Positions 22,385-33,030 of a stretch of 64,000 nucleotides of DNA are shown piece after piece. A program made the translations under genes and the position numbers. The stretch spans positions 97,114,815 to 97,178,814 of the forward strand of contig OX465297.1 of the NCBI GenBank assembly GCA_949987735.1, written 5' to 3'. This stretch comes from Leucophora obtusa (Eukaryota; Arthropoda; Insecta; Diptera; Anthomyiidae). How positions within the stretch are numbered: the stretch's first letter is position 1; each line of letters starts with the position of its first letter. The notes beneath the pieces were generated by a model. It was given only the letters and a program-made list of their open reading frames with translations. It was not told the DNA's origin and did not search any database.

Positions 22385-24100
22385 TCAAATTTGTAATTTA
22401 TGTTTAGGAGATACTGCAGTGCGTGCCATTTCGATACAATTTTCAGTAAGCGAAGAAAAGTGATGATGAGACTTGACGCCAGTAATATTTTTTATATTTA
22501 GCCATTTCTCATGTAGATATTGAGTTGCGGTTTTTATATCGTTTGCTGTAACGTATATTAGTTTAATCCCATCTATATTACTTTTAGCCAGTCTGTAAAA
22601 ATCGTGTGCATCCTTCAAAATAAGATTTTGAGCTTTTACTAACTGCCAAACTTTACGTTTCACGACAGCGCCTACTCCGTCTACTGCACCTTTGCCATGA
22701 GAAGTTGCGAAGAAATTCCACTCAAAATGGTTAACACCAAATTCATTCTTAAAATGTGGAATGCTACGTATAATAAATTTGTTTTTAAATTGACTACCGC
22801 ATCCATCGGAAAACACACTTATATCAGATATTAAATCATATTTTTGAATATTTTTAATGAGTATTGATAAAAAGCAATAAACATCGTATTTATTGTGTGT
22901 TAGCTGATCACTTATAATGGCAAATGATTTAGTGCAGCCATGTAGCCATGCTACGCAAGTGAAAATAGTTACTTGAGCATAGCTGAAATGAGCAGACTGA
23001 ATTTCATTTTGCGAAATAAGTCTGTAATTTTCGGCAAAGTCAATTTGCAGAATCAGGTTATTTGGCTCCAATGCTTTCCGTTTTTCATCAAAGTATTTTT
23101 GTTGAGATCGTTTAACAAAAGTATGTAGTTTGAACGAAGGCAGTTGGGATTCCAATTCAAAAATTAAATCTGCTACTGGGGCTTCGGTACAACTTAGTAC
23201 CATACGATTCTCTATTGTTCTCCATTGCTTCCATTTAGTAACCTCAGTAAGGCGCTTATTATAAAATAAAGGGACAATCGCATCTTTAATGTCTTTTGTA
23301 CAGTTATTGCAATCATTTGACATACAAGATTCATTTTTGACGTCGCAGCAAATTGTTTCTAAAAAGTCGCCAAAGTTCAAAGGAAATACAGGAATGATTT
23401 TGTTCAAACTTTCCAATAAAAACCCAAAATTGGCATGGTATTGACAAACACACATGTTGTGCGGCAACTTATCAGACAATTCCACTATTGTTGGTCGATT
23501 CTCATGGAATTTCGTTCGAGAAATTTTTTGATCACTAAACTCAGCTTGAAACAGCTGAAAAGCCTGATTTACAGTCATTATCATAAATCGCTTAGATACT
23601 GGTAATTTATGGGACCCAGATAGTAGTGTCGATTTTCTTCCAGCAGCTTGCACGGAAATGTCATCTCGATAAAAGAAATCGTGAATCAGTTTTGTTTTCT
23701 CATCTAATTGCTCATCAGGTTCAGCTTCTTTTATATTACCAAGGAATTTTTCACAAAGTACACTGAGGACTTTACATTTCTTGTCCATATCATTTGGTAA
23801 AACTCGTTCAACTTTTTTTACTGCTTTGCTAAGAGTCTGCCTGCATGTATAGGGACTGACTAGAGTTCTTGTTTTATTTCTTTCTTTCTGTCTTTCTCTG
23901 TAATTCGCCATTCGTTTTTTGTTCTTAGCTTTAATCTCTTTTGCAAGCGATGCGTTGCCTTTCGTGATATCTTTAATTTTTTTCCGATAAGCTCGCTTTC
24001 TTTCAGCATCTTTTAATCTTTGCTTCAACAAGCTATTTATATCGTTTTTTAAATTGATTCGAAATTTCTTTGATCTTTCTGTACTTGTACTCATTTTCAC
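22385..24100 (-). CDS. DDE-type transposase-like protein, 571 aa, unassigned family
   Basis: Complete open frame from ATG 24098-24100 (a second ATG lies two codons on). Residues 1-90 are highly basic and helical (KKFRINLKNDINSLL, RKRAYRKKIKD, KRMANYRERQKERNK), a likely DNA-binding region. A Cys cluster follows (MCVCQYH near 217; CC near 251, then CMSNDCNNC). The C-terminal half has three acidic-residue motifs arranged like an RNase H-fold DDE nuclease: LQIDFAENY (Asp354), VFSDGCGSQFKNKF (Asp432) and SHGKGAVDGVGAVVKR (Asp474; Glu460 is an alternative). I recall similar conserved hypothetical proteins in other animals but no named family. Its role as transposase is inferred from context. Confidence 0.7.
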   Translation of the reverse strand: MKMSTSTERSKKFRINLKNDINSLLKQRLKDAERKRAYRKKIKDITKGNASLAKEIKAKNKKRMANYRERQKERNKTRTLVSPYTCRQTLSKAVKKVERVLPNDMDKKCKVLSVLCEKFLGNIKEAEPDEQLDEKTKLIHDFFYRDDISVQAAGRKSTLLSGSHKLPVSKRFMIMTVNQAFQLFQAEFSDQKISRTKFHENRPTIVELSDKLPHNMCVCQYHANFGFLLESLNKIIPVFPLNFGDFLETICCDVKNESCMSNDCNNCTKDIKDAIVPLFYNKRLTEVTKWKQWRTIENRMVLSCTEAPVADLIFELESQLPSFKLHTFVKRSQQKYFDEKRKALEPNNLILQIDFAENYRLISQNEIQSAHFSYAQVTIFTCVAWLHGCTKSFAIISDQLTHNKYDVYCFLSILIKNIQKYDLISDISVFSDGCGSQFKNKFIIRSIPHFKNEFGVNHFEWNFFATSHGKGAVDGVGAVVKRKVWQLVKAQNLILKDAHDFYRLAKSNIDGIKLIYVTANDIKTATQYLHEKWLNIKNITGVKSHHHFSSLTENCIEMARTAVSPKHKLQI

Positions 24101-24215
24101 CCGACTTACTAATCGTAATTTTGGTCTTTCACGTAGTTCAAATGATTTGAAACTGAAATCGGCTCGCGTAAGTGTAATAAATTGACTTTTTTAAAAACTA
24201 ACCTAAAACTATTTC

Positions 24216-24298
24216 TGTCACAGCCTACTTTGCACAGAACTATTTGCCAACCTACTTTGCACAGAACTATTTGCCAACCTACTTTGCACAGAACTATC
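24216..24298 (-). repeat. 27-bp direct repeat, three copies
   Basis: The word CCTACTTTGCACAGAACTAT with seven following bases is repeated three times head to tail, immediately upstream of the transposase start. Because 27 is divisible by three it creates short open frames on both strands (VLCKVGWQI repeats), which are not genes. It could affect the transposase promoter. Confidence 0.85.
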
Positions 24299-25236
24299 AT
24301 AGTTTATTTAAACAAGTTGATGCATCCGATCGGCTGTTGGGCTATTTGGTTATTGGTCAGTTTGTTTTGTTTGAATCGTCGTTTGTGAAATCAATTGTGA
24401 AATGTTAAGTTGTTAACAAAAAGTGTTTAAAGTGTATAAAACAATGAGGCAATGGTTTAACTATTTCCTGACAATGCAGGTAGCTGTTGATTGAGTCCCA
24501 TTAGAGTGGGACAATAGAGTTCGTGTTATCTTGTACGTCTGTCCACGTAGCAATAACTCTTTTAGAGATCTGAAGAAAAAAATGCACCGTTTGCAGTGCC
24601 AATGTTTACAATTATTGATGTATGTGGTTTAAATTATTGATTTGTATAAACAAAACAAATTTTAGAAGAACTTAATTTTAGGACAGATCGATACCGTTGC
24701 GGACGTTACAAAATTTGATATTAAAAAAGGAAACATTCTTTTGTATATTTTAGAATTTTTTTTTTCCTACTTTAAAGAACAGTTTTAGTTTTGTTTGGAA
24801 TGTTAATGTGGTCTCCAAAAAAATTCTATGTTCTTCATTATATATGAAAACCCTTATTTTCCGTTGCGGACGTTACAAAGCGGGGACGTACCTTTACTCA
24901 GTTTTATTTAGTATGTTTCAATAGAGTATTTAAAGCGTTTCTTTCATAAAGTTGCAGAATACTAATAGAGAAAAAAAATTTCGATGACGGAGCAGCCATG
25001 TTTTGGATAAAGCTTGGTTAACAGAACCCAAAAAAACATGCATATTTTAGTAAAATATTATAGATCTAAGGTTGCTTAAGTTTAAGTCCCAATTTTCGTA
25101 ATATGGATTGCCAGAAAAATATTTTATGATGATATTTGGAAGAGTACAAATGTAGTCTATTATTCTATATAGTCAAGGACAATTTTTGTGCAACTTTAAA
25201 ATTTTTTTCTTGGTTGACATTTTTTCGGATATGCCC

Positions 25237-25817
25237 ATATGTATAGCAGAATGTTAATCGCTGATTAAGTTTAAAAAATTGTAAGTGCGGTTTTTTAAAC
25301 TTCATAAATTTGGGACTATGATACCCATATATTATGCGAGAGTTTGGTAGTTCGTACGCAAACAATTTCGCGAAAAATAAATTTTGCAAAAAGGAAAATT
25401 TCTGCATCAACATATTCGTTTGCAGAATGTAAATCGCTGACTGAGTTTTTTAATGTATTTTTTGTACCAAAAAGCTTTTTTTTCGCGTTCCGCGATTTTT
25501 TTGCAATTTTTTAAGTGCGGCTTTTTAAAATTCATAATCTTGGGACTATAATACCAATATTCTCATATCAAAGTTTGGTGGTTAGTTTGCAAAAAAAAAT
25601 TCGCGAAAAAAATTTTATTAAAAGAAAATTTTTTGTATCAGTGTATTTGTTTGCAGAATGTAAATTTCTGATAAGAATTTTTAATTCATTTTTTGTACCA
25701 TAAAGTTTTTTTTCGCGTTCCGCGATTAGTTTGCAATTTTTTAAGTGGGGTTCTTTAAAATCCATAATCTAGGGACTATAATACATATATCCTATACCAA
25801 AATTAGCTAGTTAGATT
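25237..25817 (+). repeat. Tandem repeat array (unit about 228 bp), middle part
   Basis: Units start near 25245, 25427 and 25655 (GCAGAATGTTAATCGCTGAT and variants). The array is interrupted on the left by the 3.3-kb transposon and on the right by LINE-C at GTTAGATT. Confidence 0.8.
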
Positions 25818-28015
25818 TTTTTTTTTTTTACTATAGACCAACACTCAGGGGATGCCCCCTACTAATGCAATGCATTGTGTTGATATCAGGAAAATAGGTT
25901 ATGGGAAGGAGGAAAGAGGGAGTAGTGTTTGTGAACATTTGACTTGAATTTCCCTAAATTGTAAGTATCAGGAAAGACATCTGCGGGGAGTTTGTTCCAC
26001 ATACGGGCGGTTCGACTAATGAACGAATTCTCTCTATAATGCGTTGTGCGACTAATTGGACAATCAACCACAAACGGATGAGATCTACTGTACAAGCGCG
26101 TGTTACGGCCAAAAACACGGGGCATCGGGATAAGTGCACTTATCTCAGCAGAACACCTCCCATGGTAGTAACGATAGAACAGTGTTACACAAGCCACATT
26201 CCGACGATGCTCCAACGAGTCAATAGAGCTGGATACCCTACTGTCATTAATGAGCGCCGACGCCCTCCTTTGTACACGGTCCAAAAGCTCCAAAATAGAC
26301 TTTGAAGCCCCTGCCCATATATGGGAGTTGTATTCCATCTTCGGCCGGATATAGGTGGTATAAATAGAAAGGAGATCAGAAGGAGTGAAGTAGTTCTTAC
26401 ACCGGTTAAGAAAGCCAAGACACTTGAATGCCTCTTTCGACACTTGAATGACGTGATCTTTCCAACGGACATCACACTGGATTCTCATGCCCAGAACATC
26501 AAGAGCTTCTGATTCCTTAATATTTATACCACCCATGTATACAGATGACAATGATGGCTCCGCGGTTTTATGAGTCAGCAAACAACATTGGGTTTTACGT
26601 GGATTGAAATCGACCCTATTCACGCGACCCCACTCAGAGATTGTAATAAGGTCTTGATTGAGTGTGTCATTCATAATCTGCCTCGTGCCTCCAATCTCTG
26701 CAAGGCTTGGCCTATGATCGAAGGAATATGAATGGCAAATGTTGCTGTCATCTGCAAAAGAGTAGATAGGATTGGAAGTCTGACAGAGGAAGTCATTTAG
26801 AAAGATAAGAAATAGAGAAGGAGAAAGAACAGAGCCTTGCGGTATCCCTGCATTCAACTGAAACTCATTAGATGAGACCCCATCTATAACAACTCTTATA
26901 GTGCGATCCCTGAGAAAACTCGATATAAATCGAGAGAAGTCATCACCAACACCAAAAGCCATGAGCTTTGACACGAGTGCTTTATGCCACACACGATCAA
27001 ACGCCTTGGAAATATCCAGCGCAACCACCTTGCTTTCACCAAATCTGTGAATTGACCGACTCCAACGTTCCGAAAGAAACGCCATCAGGTCTCCCGTAGA
27101 ACGACCTCTACGAAAGCCATACTGTCGATCATTAAGAAGCAAATTGGATTCCAGATAATTAACAAGATGGTAGTTTACCATGCTCTCCATGACCTTCGAG
27201 AGCGCAGAGCAGATTGCGATTGGGCGGTAATTTTCAGGGTTGGTAGCCGCACCCTTTTTGGGGATTGGCTGAACATTGGCAACCTTCCAGCACGATGGAA
27301 AGATACCCATGCGATACGACGTGCTAAAGAGGGTTGCCAATGGACGCGATAGCGTTGAAGAGCACTGTTTCAGTACCAGTGCTGGTATACCATCCGGGCC
27401 CGCTGTCTTATCTACGTCAAGATCCGCAAGAACCCTTTTAACGGCTCGTGGACGAAAAAATATATTGGGCATAGTATGTGATACTCTTTCGAGCACGGGC
27501 AGTGGTTGATCGCTTTCCGGCAGAAAAGAATTTTCCGCGAACAGTTCAGCCAGCAGGTTGGCTTTATCAACCGGGTCAGTGAATATTAGGTCATCCTTTA
27601 TAAGAGCTGGGATAGATGAACTAGCATTGTCCTTTACTCTTTTAACGAATGACCAAAAGGTCTTACTGCCCCGTGGAGCAGCAAGAACTTTAGCACGCAG
27701 ACGTTGTTCGTGAAGAAACTTTTCACGTCTTAGTACTTTGGCACACTCAGTTCTCGCCTGTTTACGCAGCATGTCAGTATTGATGTTCTTATTCGCACGC
27801 CAATTACTGAAGGCTTCCTCTCTGGATCTGACTGCATTTCTGCACGTCTGGTTAAACCAACTCTTATGTTTGGACTTAACCGGAATGTACTTTGAAGGAA
27901 TAAAAAATTTCATTCCAAGCAAAATCACGCGTTCGACCATTTTCGCAGCGGCATCAACATCGTCATCGAAGAAACATAGTTTCCAGTTGAATTGCCGATA
28001 AAAAATCGGCAATTC
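25818..28015 (-). mobile_element. LINE-C: 5'-truncated non-LTR retrotransposon
   Basis: Inserted in minus orientation in the array unit GTTAGATTGCAAAAAC. The poly(A) tail appears as the T run at 25815-25829, and AGATT flanks both sides (25813-25817 and 28016-28020). Only the part of ORF2 downstream of the endonuclease is retained, so the truncation removed ORF1 and the endonuclease. The 5' junction is a small inverted repeat (ATTGCCGAT, spacer, ATCGGCAAT at about 27991-28013). Confidence 0.88.
25886..28015 (-). pseudogene. LINE-C ORF2 fragment (reverse transcriptase to C-terminus)
   Basis: About 709 codons of uninterrupted LINE protein; eight further N-terminal codons (to 28039) come from flanking array DNA. 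Motifs: SWFNQTCRNAVRSRE (linker), DKTAGPDGIPALVLKQC, YRPIAICSALSKVME, YGFRRGRSTGDL, VVALDISKAFDRVWH, AGIPQGSVLSPSLFLIF, YSFADDSNICH, then the thumb region and a C-terminal YRENSFISRTARMWN block that I recall from jockey/CR1-group ORF2s in flies. All RT residues look intact, so the copy is recent, but loss of the endonuclease and 5' UTR makes it dead on arrival. Confidence 0.88.
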
Positions 28016-28195
28016 AGATTGCAAAAACAAAAAAATCACGACAAAAAATTTTGCAAAAAGGAATAGTTTTGCATCAATATATTTGCTTGCAGAATGTTAA
28101 TCGCTGATTAAATATCAAAATTAAATTTTTGTACCATAAAGCCTTTTTTCGCGTTCCGCCATTATTTTTCTATTTTTGAAGTGCAGTTTTTGTGG
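28016..28195 (+). repeat. Tandem repeat array (unit about 228 bp), right end
   Basis: Continues directly from 25817 once LINE-C is removed: GATTGCAAAAACAAAAAAAT, TTTTGCATCAATATATTTGC, GCAGAATGTTAATCGCTGAT at 28089, and TTTTTCGCGTTCCGCCATTA. It fades out at about 28195. Confidence 0.75.
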
Positions 28196-28961
28196 TTAGT
28201 TGCTCACAAATCCTATGGTTTTAATGACCACAGTTTGTCTTTTGCACAAAATTATTCATGCTTTGTAGAAGTCTTTTCGGCGGAAATTTTTATTACTTTT
28301 TAATAACGCAAAGGTATATATCATTGGATGCAGAAATGTGTCTATATGAATGTTGTTTTAAGAATTTTTACAAAATTTATATGTAATTGTAATCAGAAAA
28401 AACTAAAAAAAAACGTTTTAAAACGTTTTATTTTGTTTTTTCCTCAATACAAAAAAAACGTTTTTTTTTTTTGTTTTTTCCTCAGTACAAAAATAAAAAT
28501 AATTCTCAACTTTCCTGAAAATATCAGTACGGATATTTTTTAAATTTTGTTTTCGAAAAGAAAACAAAAAATAAAAAAAATTGATGAAAACAAAATATCC
28601 ATCAAGAAAAATAAATTCATTTGTACACAAGTGATTTTTTTTTATTGAGGAAAAAACAAAATAAAACGTTTTAAAAGTATTAATATCGGGTGCCTGGCTA
28701 TATTGCACAACAAAAAGATACAAACTATATCCAAAGATGCAAGAATTGCACGCAGTCTATAAAGAAAGCCAATGACGATTCTTCGATTGTGGGCGAAGGC
28801 ACGTTATATGGGCAGGTACTGATGGCTTTTTATAAGCCATAAAAGTAATCAATGTATATAAAAAATAAAAAAACAAATACAAAACCAATTACAAAATGTA
28901 CGAAATAAAAACATTTGGACCGAAATAAAATATCTTATAAATTCTCTATCATCGTTTTTAA
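28196..28961. other. AT-rich DNA with AACGTTTT inverted repeats
   Basis: Arms AAAACGTTTTATTTTGTTTT (28420) and the inverse AAAACAAAATAAAACGTTTT (about 28653) enclose 220 bp; GGGTGCCTGG follows at 28689. The same ingredients occur near 16404-16640. Possibly a decayed MITE; no target duplication is found. Low-complexity open frames here are not genes. Confidence 0.4.
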
Positions 28962-29309
28962 GGCACATCTACACGGGATAGAAAACTCGCTAAACTTTAT
29001 GAAAATGCAGCTCTGTATAAGTCTACGAAGTGTAATCTCTAGACCACTGACAATTGCTGTCATATACACTTTCTTTAATTAGTAACAATTTTTAAAATGT
29101 ATTGTAACATTATTGAACATTTCAGTTTATTATATTCACCTTTTGATATTTTGATAAAAAAATTATTCTTTGAAATACAACAATTTTATTAAAAACACAT
29201 ACTTGACAACTAGAGATTGTACTTTTACGATAAAAATTAGTGTCAACTATATTGGCGATGACAAATTTAGCGCAAACTCTACGAGACTTATATCCCGTGT
29301 AGATGTGCC
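28962..29309. mobile_element. 348-bp MITE with GGCACATCTACACGGGATA TIRs
   Basis: The left end GGCACATCTACACGGGATA and the right end TATCCCGTGTAGATGTGCC are perfect inverse complements of 19 bp, and the similarity extends inward imperfectly. It is flanked by TTTAA on both sides (28957-28961 and 29310-29314), which could equally be TTAA. No coding content. Confidence 0.85.
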
Positions 29310-29503
29310 TTTAAGAATATTTGGGTTAATAAATAAAATACTCTTTCACCGATTTTTCCAAATTTGGTACACATGTAGAAAACTGCAAGATATAAATTTT
29401 GTTTATATATGGTTATTCGAAATTTTGCTGTTTTTTTAGCTAAAATTAATTTTAAATTTTAAACGCGTTTTCCCACAACGCTGAGTTCAAAATCAACTGC
29501 CAC

Positions 29504-30196
29504 TAGAGTTTGCTAAAAACCGAAAAATTTGGAAACCGCGGTTTCGGATTTTCAAAATTAGAAAAACCGCGGTTTCGGTTATTTTTCGGCTTTCTTTTGA
29601 TATTAATAGAACTGTTTTAAAATAATTAAATAAGTATAAAAGTTATATAATTTAACACGTGCAATATATTTATTAAAATTCAATTGAATTCCTCACTCGA
29701 ATAAAATCTTTTTATTCTTTTGTCGGCAACTAAAGCTATATTTTCAAGAGTTAAAATTTTAACAATTTGTGAATGTGTGTGTGTGTGGGCGTATTTACAT
29801 CGTGAAATTCGTGTTTACAAAATTTTTTGACATTTTTTGTCGTGTATTCTCCGCTTAAGAGTGTATTAAAATTTTTTTTAATTTTTTCATTGCACATAAA
29901 TGACTCAAAAATGAATTTTCTCATAATGCACTTAATTCGGAGTCTTTTTGAGTCGCAAAAGTGCGCTCGGAAAGAGGCTTCATAGGTGAGACACTTATAT
30001 ACCTATGATTTCGGCAGGTTTTAGGGTTCTTGTATGAGTCTTTTCGGATTCTAGTTGTACACAGGGGTGCAGTTTTATTAATTATTTCAGTTGGCATAAA
30101 GTATTTATTAAAAACCGACTTATTTTTGTCGGTTTCGGTTTTGAGGCTTGAAAAACCGCGGTTTCGGTTTCGATTAAAACCGAACAGCAATGTCTA
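29504..30196. mobile_element. hAT-type MITE with AACCGCGGTTTCGG repeats, copy 1
   Basis: 693 bp. Ends TAGAGTTTGCT and inverse TAGACATTGCT; flanks ACTGCCAC (29496-29503) and GCTGCCAC (30197-30204), a duplication with one mismatch. Subterminal DNA repeats the palindromic word AACCGCGGTTTCGG on both sides. A second copy lies at 44895-45595 with a perfect duplication. The interior includes a short (GT)n run near 29775. Confidence 0.82.
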
Positions 30197-30279
30197 GCTG
30201 CCACTATACAGCTAAGGTGGCCGATTTCCACCCAGTTTTTTTCTTTCTTAGACAATAAAAAACTTTAGTCCTTATTGTG

Positions 30280-30713
30280 GCCCTTTTTTTGAATTTTAGT
30301 CAAATAAATTTTATATCCCCAAGCGAAAGTATTTTTTTTGCCTTTTTTGGAATTTTTAAGTTTGTGTGGCAACTTTGTTAAAAAAATTTTAAAAATAAAA
30401 GTCGGGCCACGACAAGGACTAGAGAATTTATCTGAAATTAAGAATCATTTTACATTTTTATTTTTCGATAATTAATGAAGGCTGCACATTGGCAGCCGAC
30501 TTTGCCTTTTTTGAAAAAGGCCAATAATGAAGTGGCAACCCTGTCGATTTTGGCTGGAAAAAATTGAAAAGCAATAATTTTTCAAAATACCTAAAAACAT
30601 ATATTTGAAAGAGAAAAGTAATATTACAAAAATGTTGTTGTTTAAATTTTTGACAACCGATCAAATATGCACTTTAAAATGCTAGTGTTACAGTATTTAC
30701 CCCCCTTAATCGG
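30280..30713 (+). repeat. Dispersed repeat, inverted copy of 36294-36727
   Basis: Shared words in the same order include TTTGTGTGGCAACTTTGTTA, GGACTAGAGAATTTATCTG, AATTAATGAAGGCTGCACA and ACAGTATTTACCCCCCTTAA. One end is sharp at CCCCCCTTAA. A 5.6-kb spacer separates the two copies. The element type is unknown; no protein. Confidence 0.75.
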
Positions 30714-30889
30714 CCAAAATTACTCAATTTATTCGTTACTGAAAATTGGCCATTTGAACATCAATATAAAGATTTATGTTAGGAAAAAAAGTTACAAATT
30801 TACTAGCCTTTGTCTTAAAAGGAGCGAGTTATCTAAACTAAGCGAGTTATCTAAATTCGACTGAAAACCTCGAGCAAGATGACTATTAA

Positions 30890-31885
30890 TATTACTCTCA
30901 AATCGCTCAGAAAAAGCACGATTTACTTAAATCACAAAAAGTCAAAATCAGCAAACAAAAACCACTCGCAAATCCTTGAATTGGTCTGCAGATACAAATC
31001 ATTCACGTAAAAACTAATAAAATCGGTCCTAAAACAGACCCTTGAGGAACACCTGAATGAAGAAAAATTAAAGCAGATTTAACACCCTTAAGTACAACGA
31101 ATTGTACTCTACCACTCAAGTACGACATAATAAGTTTACAAACAGGGTTGGAAAACTTAAATCTATCTCTAAGCTTATTAATCATGGTTATATGACAAAT
31201 AGAATTAAAAGCTTTAGATAAATCAAGAGATTCCAACACACTTACCCCCGTATTCAAAACAAAAAGTTAGTAGCTTCTTATACATCGGACACAACGAGCT
31301 GTTAACTAGAAAGTTTTTTAGGCCTAGCAGCTAGTTAAAAGAGAGTTTATTCAAAATGATTTAATAGCACACCGATTAAGAACAATACTCTGTTTGAAAA
31401 CACAAGGCTTTTTTATTATTGTGAATGGAATTTTTATTGGCGTTTGATAACAGAACATTTTAAGGAATTTAGCAACAATACTAGAATGAATTTAACAACA
31501 GTATTATGAATAAAACTCATATTAACTCTATGCTAAATTTTCATTTTGAATACCGCTGTTAATTTATTCATATTTATATTATATCTAACTCCATCAGTCA
31601 GTTTAAGCAATAAAGATATTCTCTTCTGACCCTGACGAAAAGCACACTGTGACTCATAAATATTTACCACTGTAGATGGGATTATCTGATTTTTAATAAG
31701 GTGTTCAACAATTTTGGGCAATTCCGTAAGAATGGAAATAGGTCTAAGGTCAACAGGATCATTAACCAATTTTGATTTTGGAATAGGCACAACACGCGCA
31801 GTTTTCCAAGAGACTGGAAACACATACGAAGTCAAAATGCAATTTATTAAATTAAATAGTAAAGAAGATTCAAGTGGAAGTATGT
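30890..31885 (-). pseudogene. Degraded LINE reverse transcriptase fragment, split by MITE
   Basis: Read on the minus strand: VVPIPKSKLVNDPVDLRPIS, QCAFRQGQKRISLLLKL, NKLTAV (31545-31885), then after an insertion SLDLSKAFNSICH, MSYLSGRVQFVVLKG and HSGVPQGSVLGPILLVF (31003-31246). In shifted frame YVNDLYLQTN follows, and FADFDFL near 30940 is a decayed FADD box. Clearly an RT of the jockey/CR1 type, with several frameshifts and stops. The endonuclease and 3' end are missing. Older than LINE-A, -B and -C. Confidence 0.75.
31250..31553. mobile_element. About 300-bp MITE inside LINE fragment
   Basis: Left GTATTCAAAACAAAAAGTTA and right inverse GTATTCAAAATGAAAATTTA form imperfect TIRs. The insertion separates NKLTAV from SLDLSKAF, which are adjacent in functional LINE RTs, so the borders are supported by protein continuity. 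The duplication is not clear (C/G-rich ambiguity at both ends). Confidence 0.6.
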
Positions 31886-32724
31886 ACAAAAAAAATTTTA
31901 CGCATTTTTTGTTTATATTTACGCATTTTTTGTTTATATTTACCCATTTTATAGTAGTAAATTTATAAAAAAAAAAATTTGGAGTGTACGAATAAATGCC
32001 ACCTACTAAAAAAAGTGGTTTAAATATGAATAAAATGTTAATTATCTTTATAAATTCAATGATAATTAAGTATTTAATTTGCCAAAAAGTTTTTATTTTG
32101 TATTTTTTTCGATGCAAGCTAATCTTTAAATATGCATAAATTAAGGAAAATATTTATATTTCAAAGGCCAAATGAAATATTATGATTTGTAAAAAAAAAT
32201 AAAATAAATAATATGTTTTTAAATTTAATTAATATTAAAACATGTTGTTTGTTAATTAAACATTTTTCACTACAATTATTTACTATAGTATTGAATATTT
32301 GCTCAACGCAATAGGTTATTAAGTTACTACACCCACCGACACAGTTTTGCATTCTGGATCATGGATGCAAACTTAATTCTGTAAGAATCGTCAAAAATAA
32401 AATACCCGTGCCTTCCAAATTTTCTAGATCAATTCGTTCTGTATCTTGTTTAATTAAAATGTTTCTATATGAACATATCTTAATTTAAGGACATTGGGAT
32501 TCATTATTACGCAGAGATAATTAGCTCTGGCGGTTTACGCCACTAAGTTGATATATGTATGTAGAAGAAGTGAATTTTATTTATTTATTTTTAGCCATTC
32601 TTTCCAAATATATTGCACTTTTCAGGGGGTGCAATCAAAAACTGAATTTTGTCGGACGGTGTAATAAAAATAAAACACAAATATGATGTTTATTCCGTTA
32701 CAACAAAAATCGACTAAAAATGTT
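31886..32724. other. AT-rich DNA without recognised gene
   Basis: A short tandem of TACGCATTTTTTGTTTATATT (two and a half copies near 31908) is the only structure seen. Open frames are low-complexity. Confidence 0.5.
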
Positions 32725-33030
32725 AAAGCCAGGCATGCTGACTATATAGTACTCTACACCAGACTGTTAAAAAGTCAGTTAGTTTGGATACTAAATTTAA
32801 GTGTGTAGAAATGGACTTGTATCAAAATTTCTCCATAAAATCGAATTTGGTTTTGTTAAGTGTATTTAAAAGGAAAGAGGAAATATTGTCCATATAGATG
32901 CTAGGTATAAATATGAATCGATTCTATCCAAATCAATAGGCTTTCTGCTATGCCCACGAGAATAAGTGTACCATATTTTACTAAAATATCTTTATAAATA
33001 TTTGCAACCTATAGCGTACGATAGACTTGG
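32725..33030 (+). mobile_element. Diverged mini-me Helitron fragment
   Basis: Recognisable as an old copy: GTTAAAGCCAGGCATGCTGA, CTATATAGTACTCTACACCA, ATCAATAGGCTTTCTGC and ACCATATTTTACTAAAATAT occur in the order of the complete copies with many substitutions. The 3' half with the microsatellite is absent. Confidence 0.65.

Larger units (their letters stand above)
21906..25236 (-). mobile_element. 3.3-kb DNA transposon with intact transposase-like gene and GTTGCGGACGTTAC repeats
   Basis: It interrupts the 228-bp array. Ends GGGCTAATCC and inverse GGGCATATCC (8 of 10 match), flanked by ATAT (21901-21904; 25237-25240 read as ATAT). Six copies of a 14-mer GTTGCGGACGTTAC (one with a mismatch) lie near the ends: 21918, 22087, 22276, 22290, 24696 and 24863, all in the same orientation, with spacings of 169, 189, 14 and 167 bp. 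Such subterminal words are usually transposase binding sites. The single gene is on the minus strand. The superfamily is not recognised; the 4-bp duplication is tentative because the site is AT-repetitive. Confidence 0.7.

Noticed and set aside
24109..24388. Two short frames with VLCKVGWQI-type repeats
   Set aside because: Created by the three 27-bp repeats upstream of the transposase gene.
27167..27509. Plus-strand open frames over LINE-C
   Set aside because: Antisense shadows of the minus-strand ORF2.
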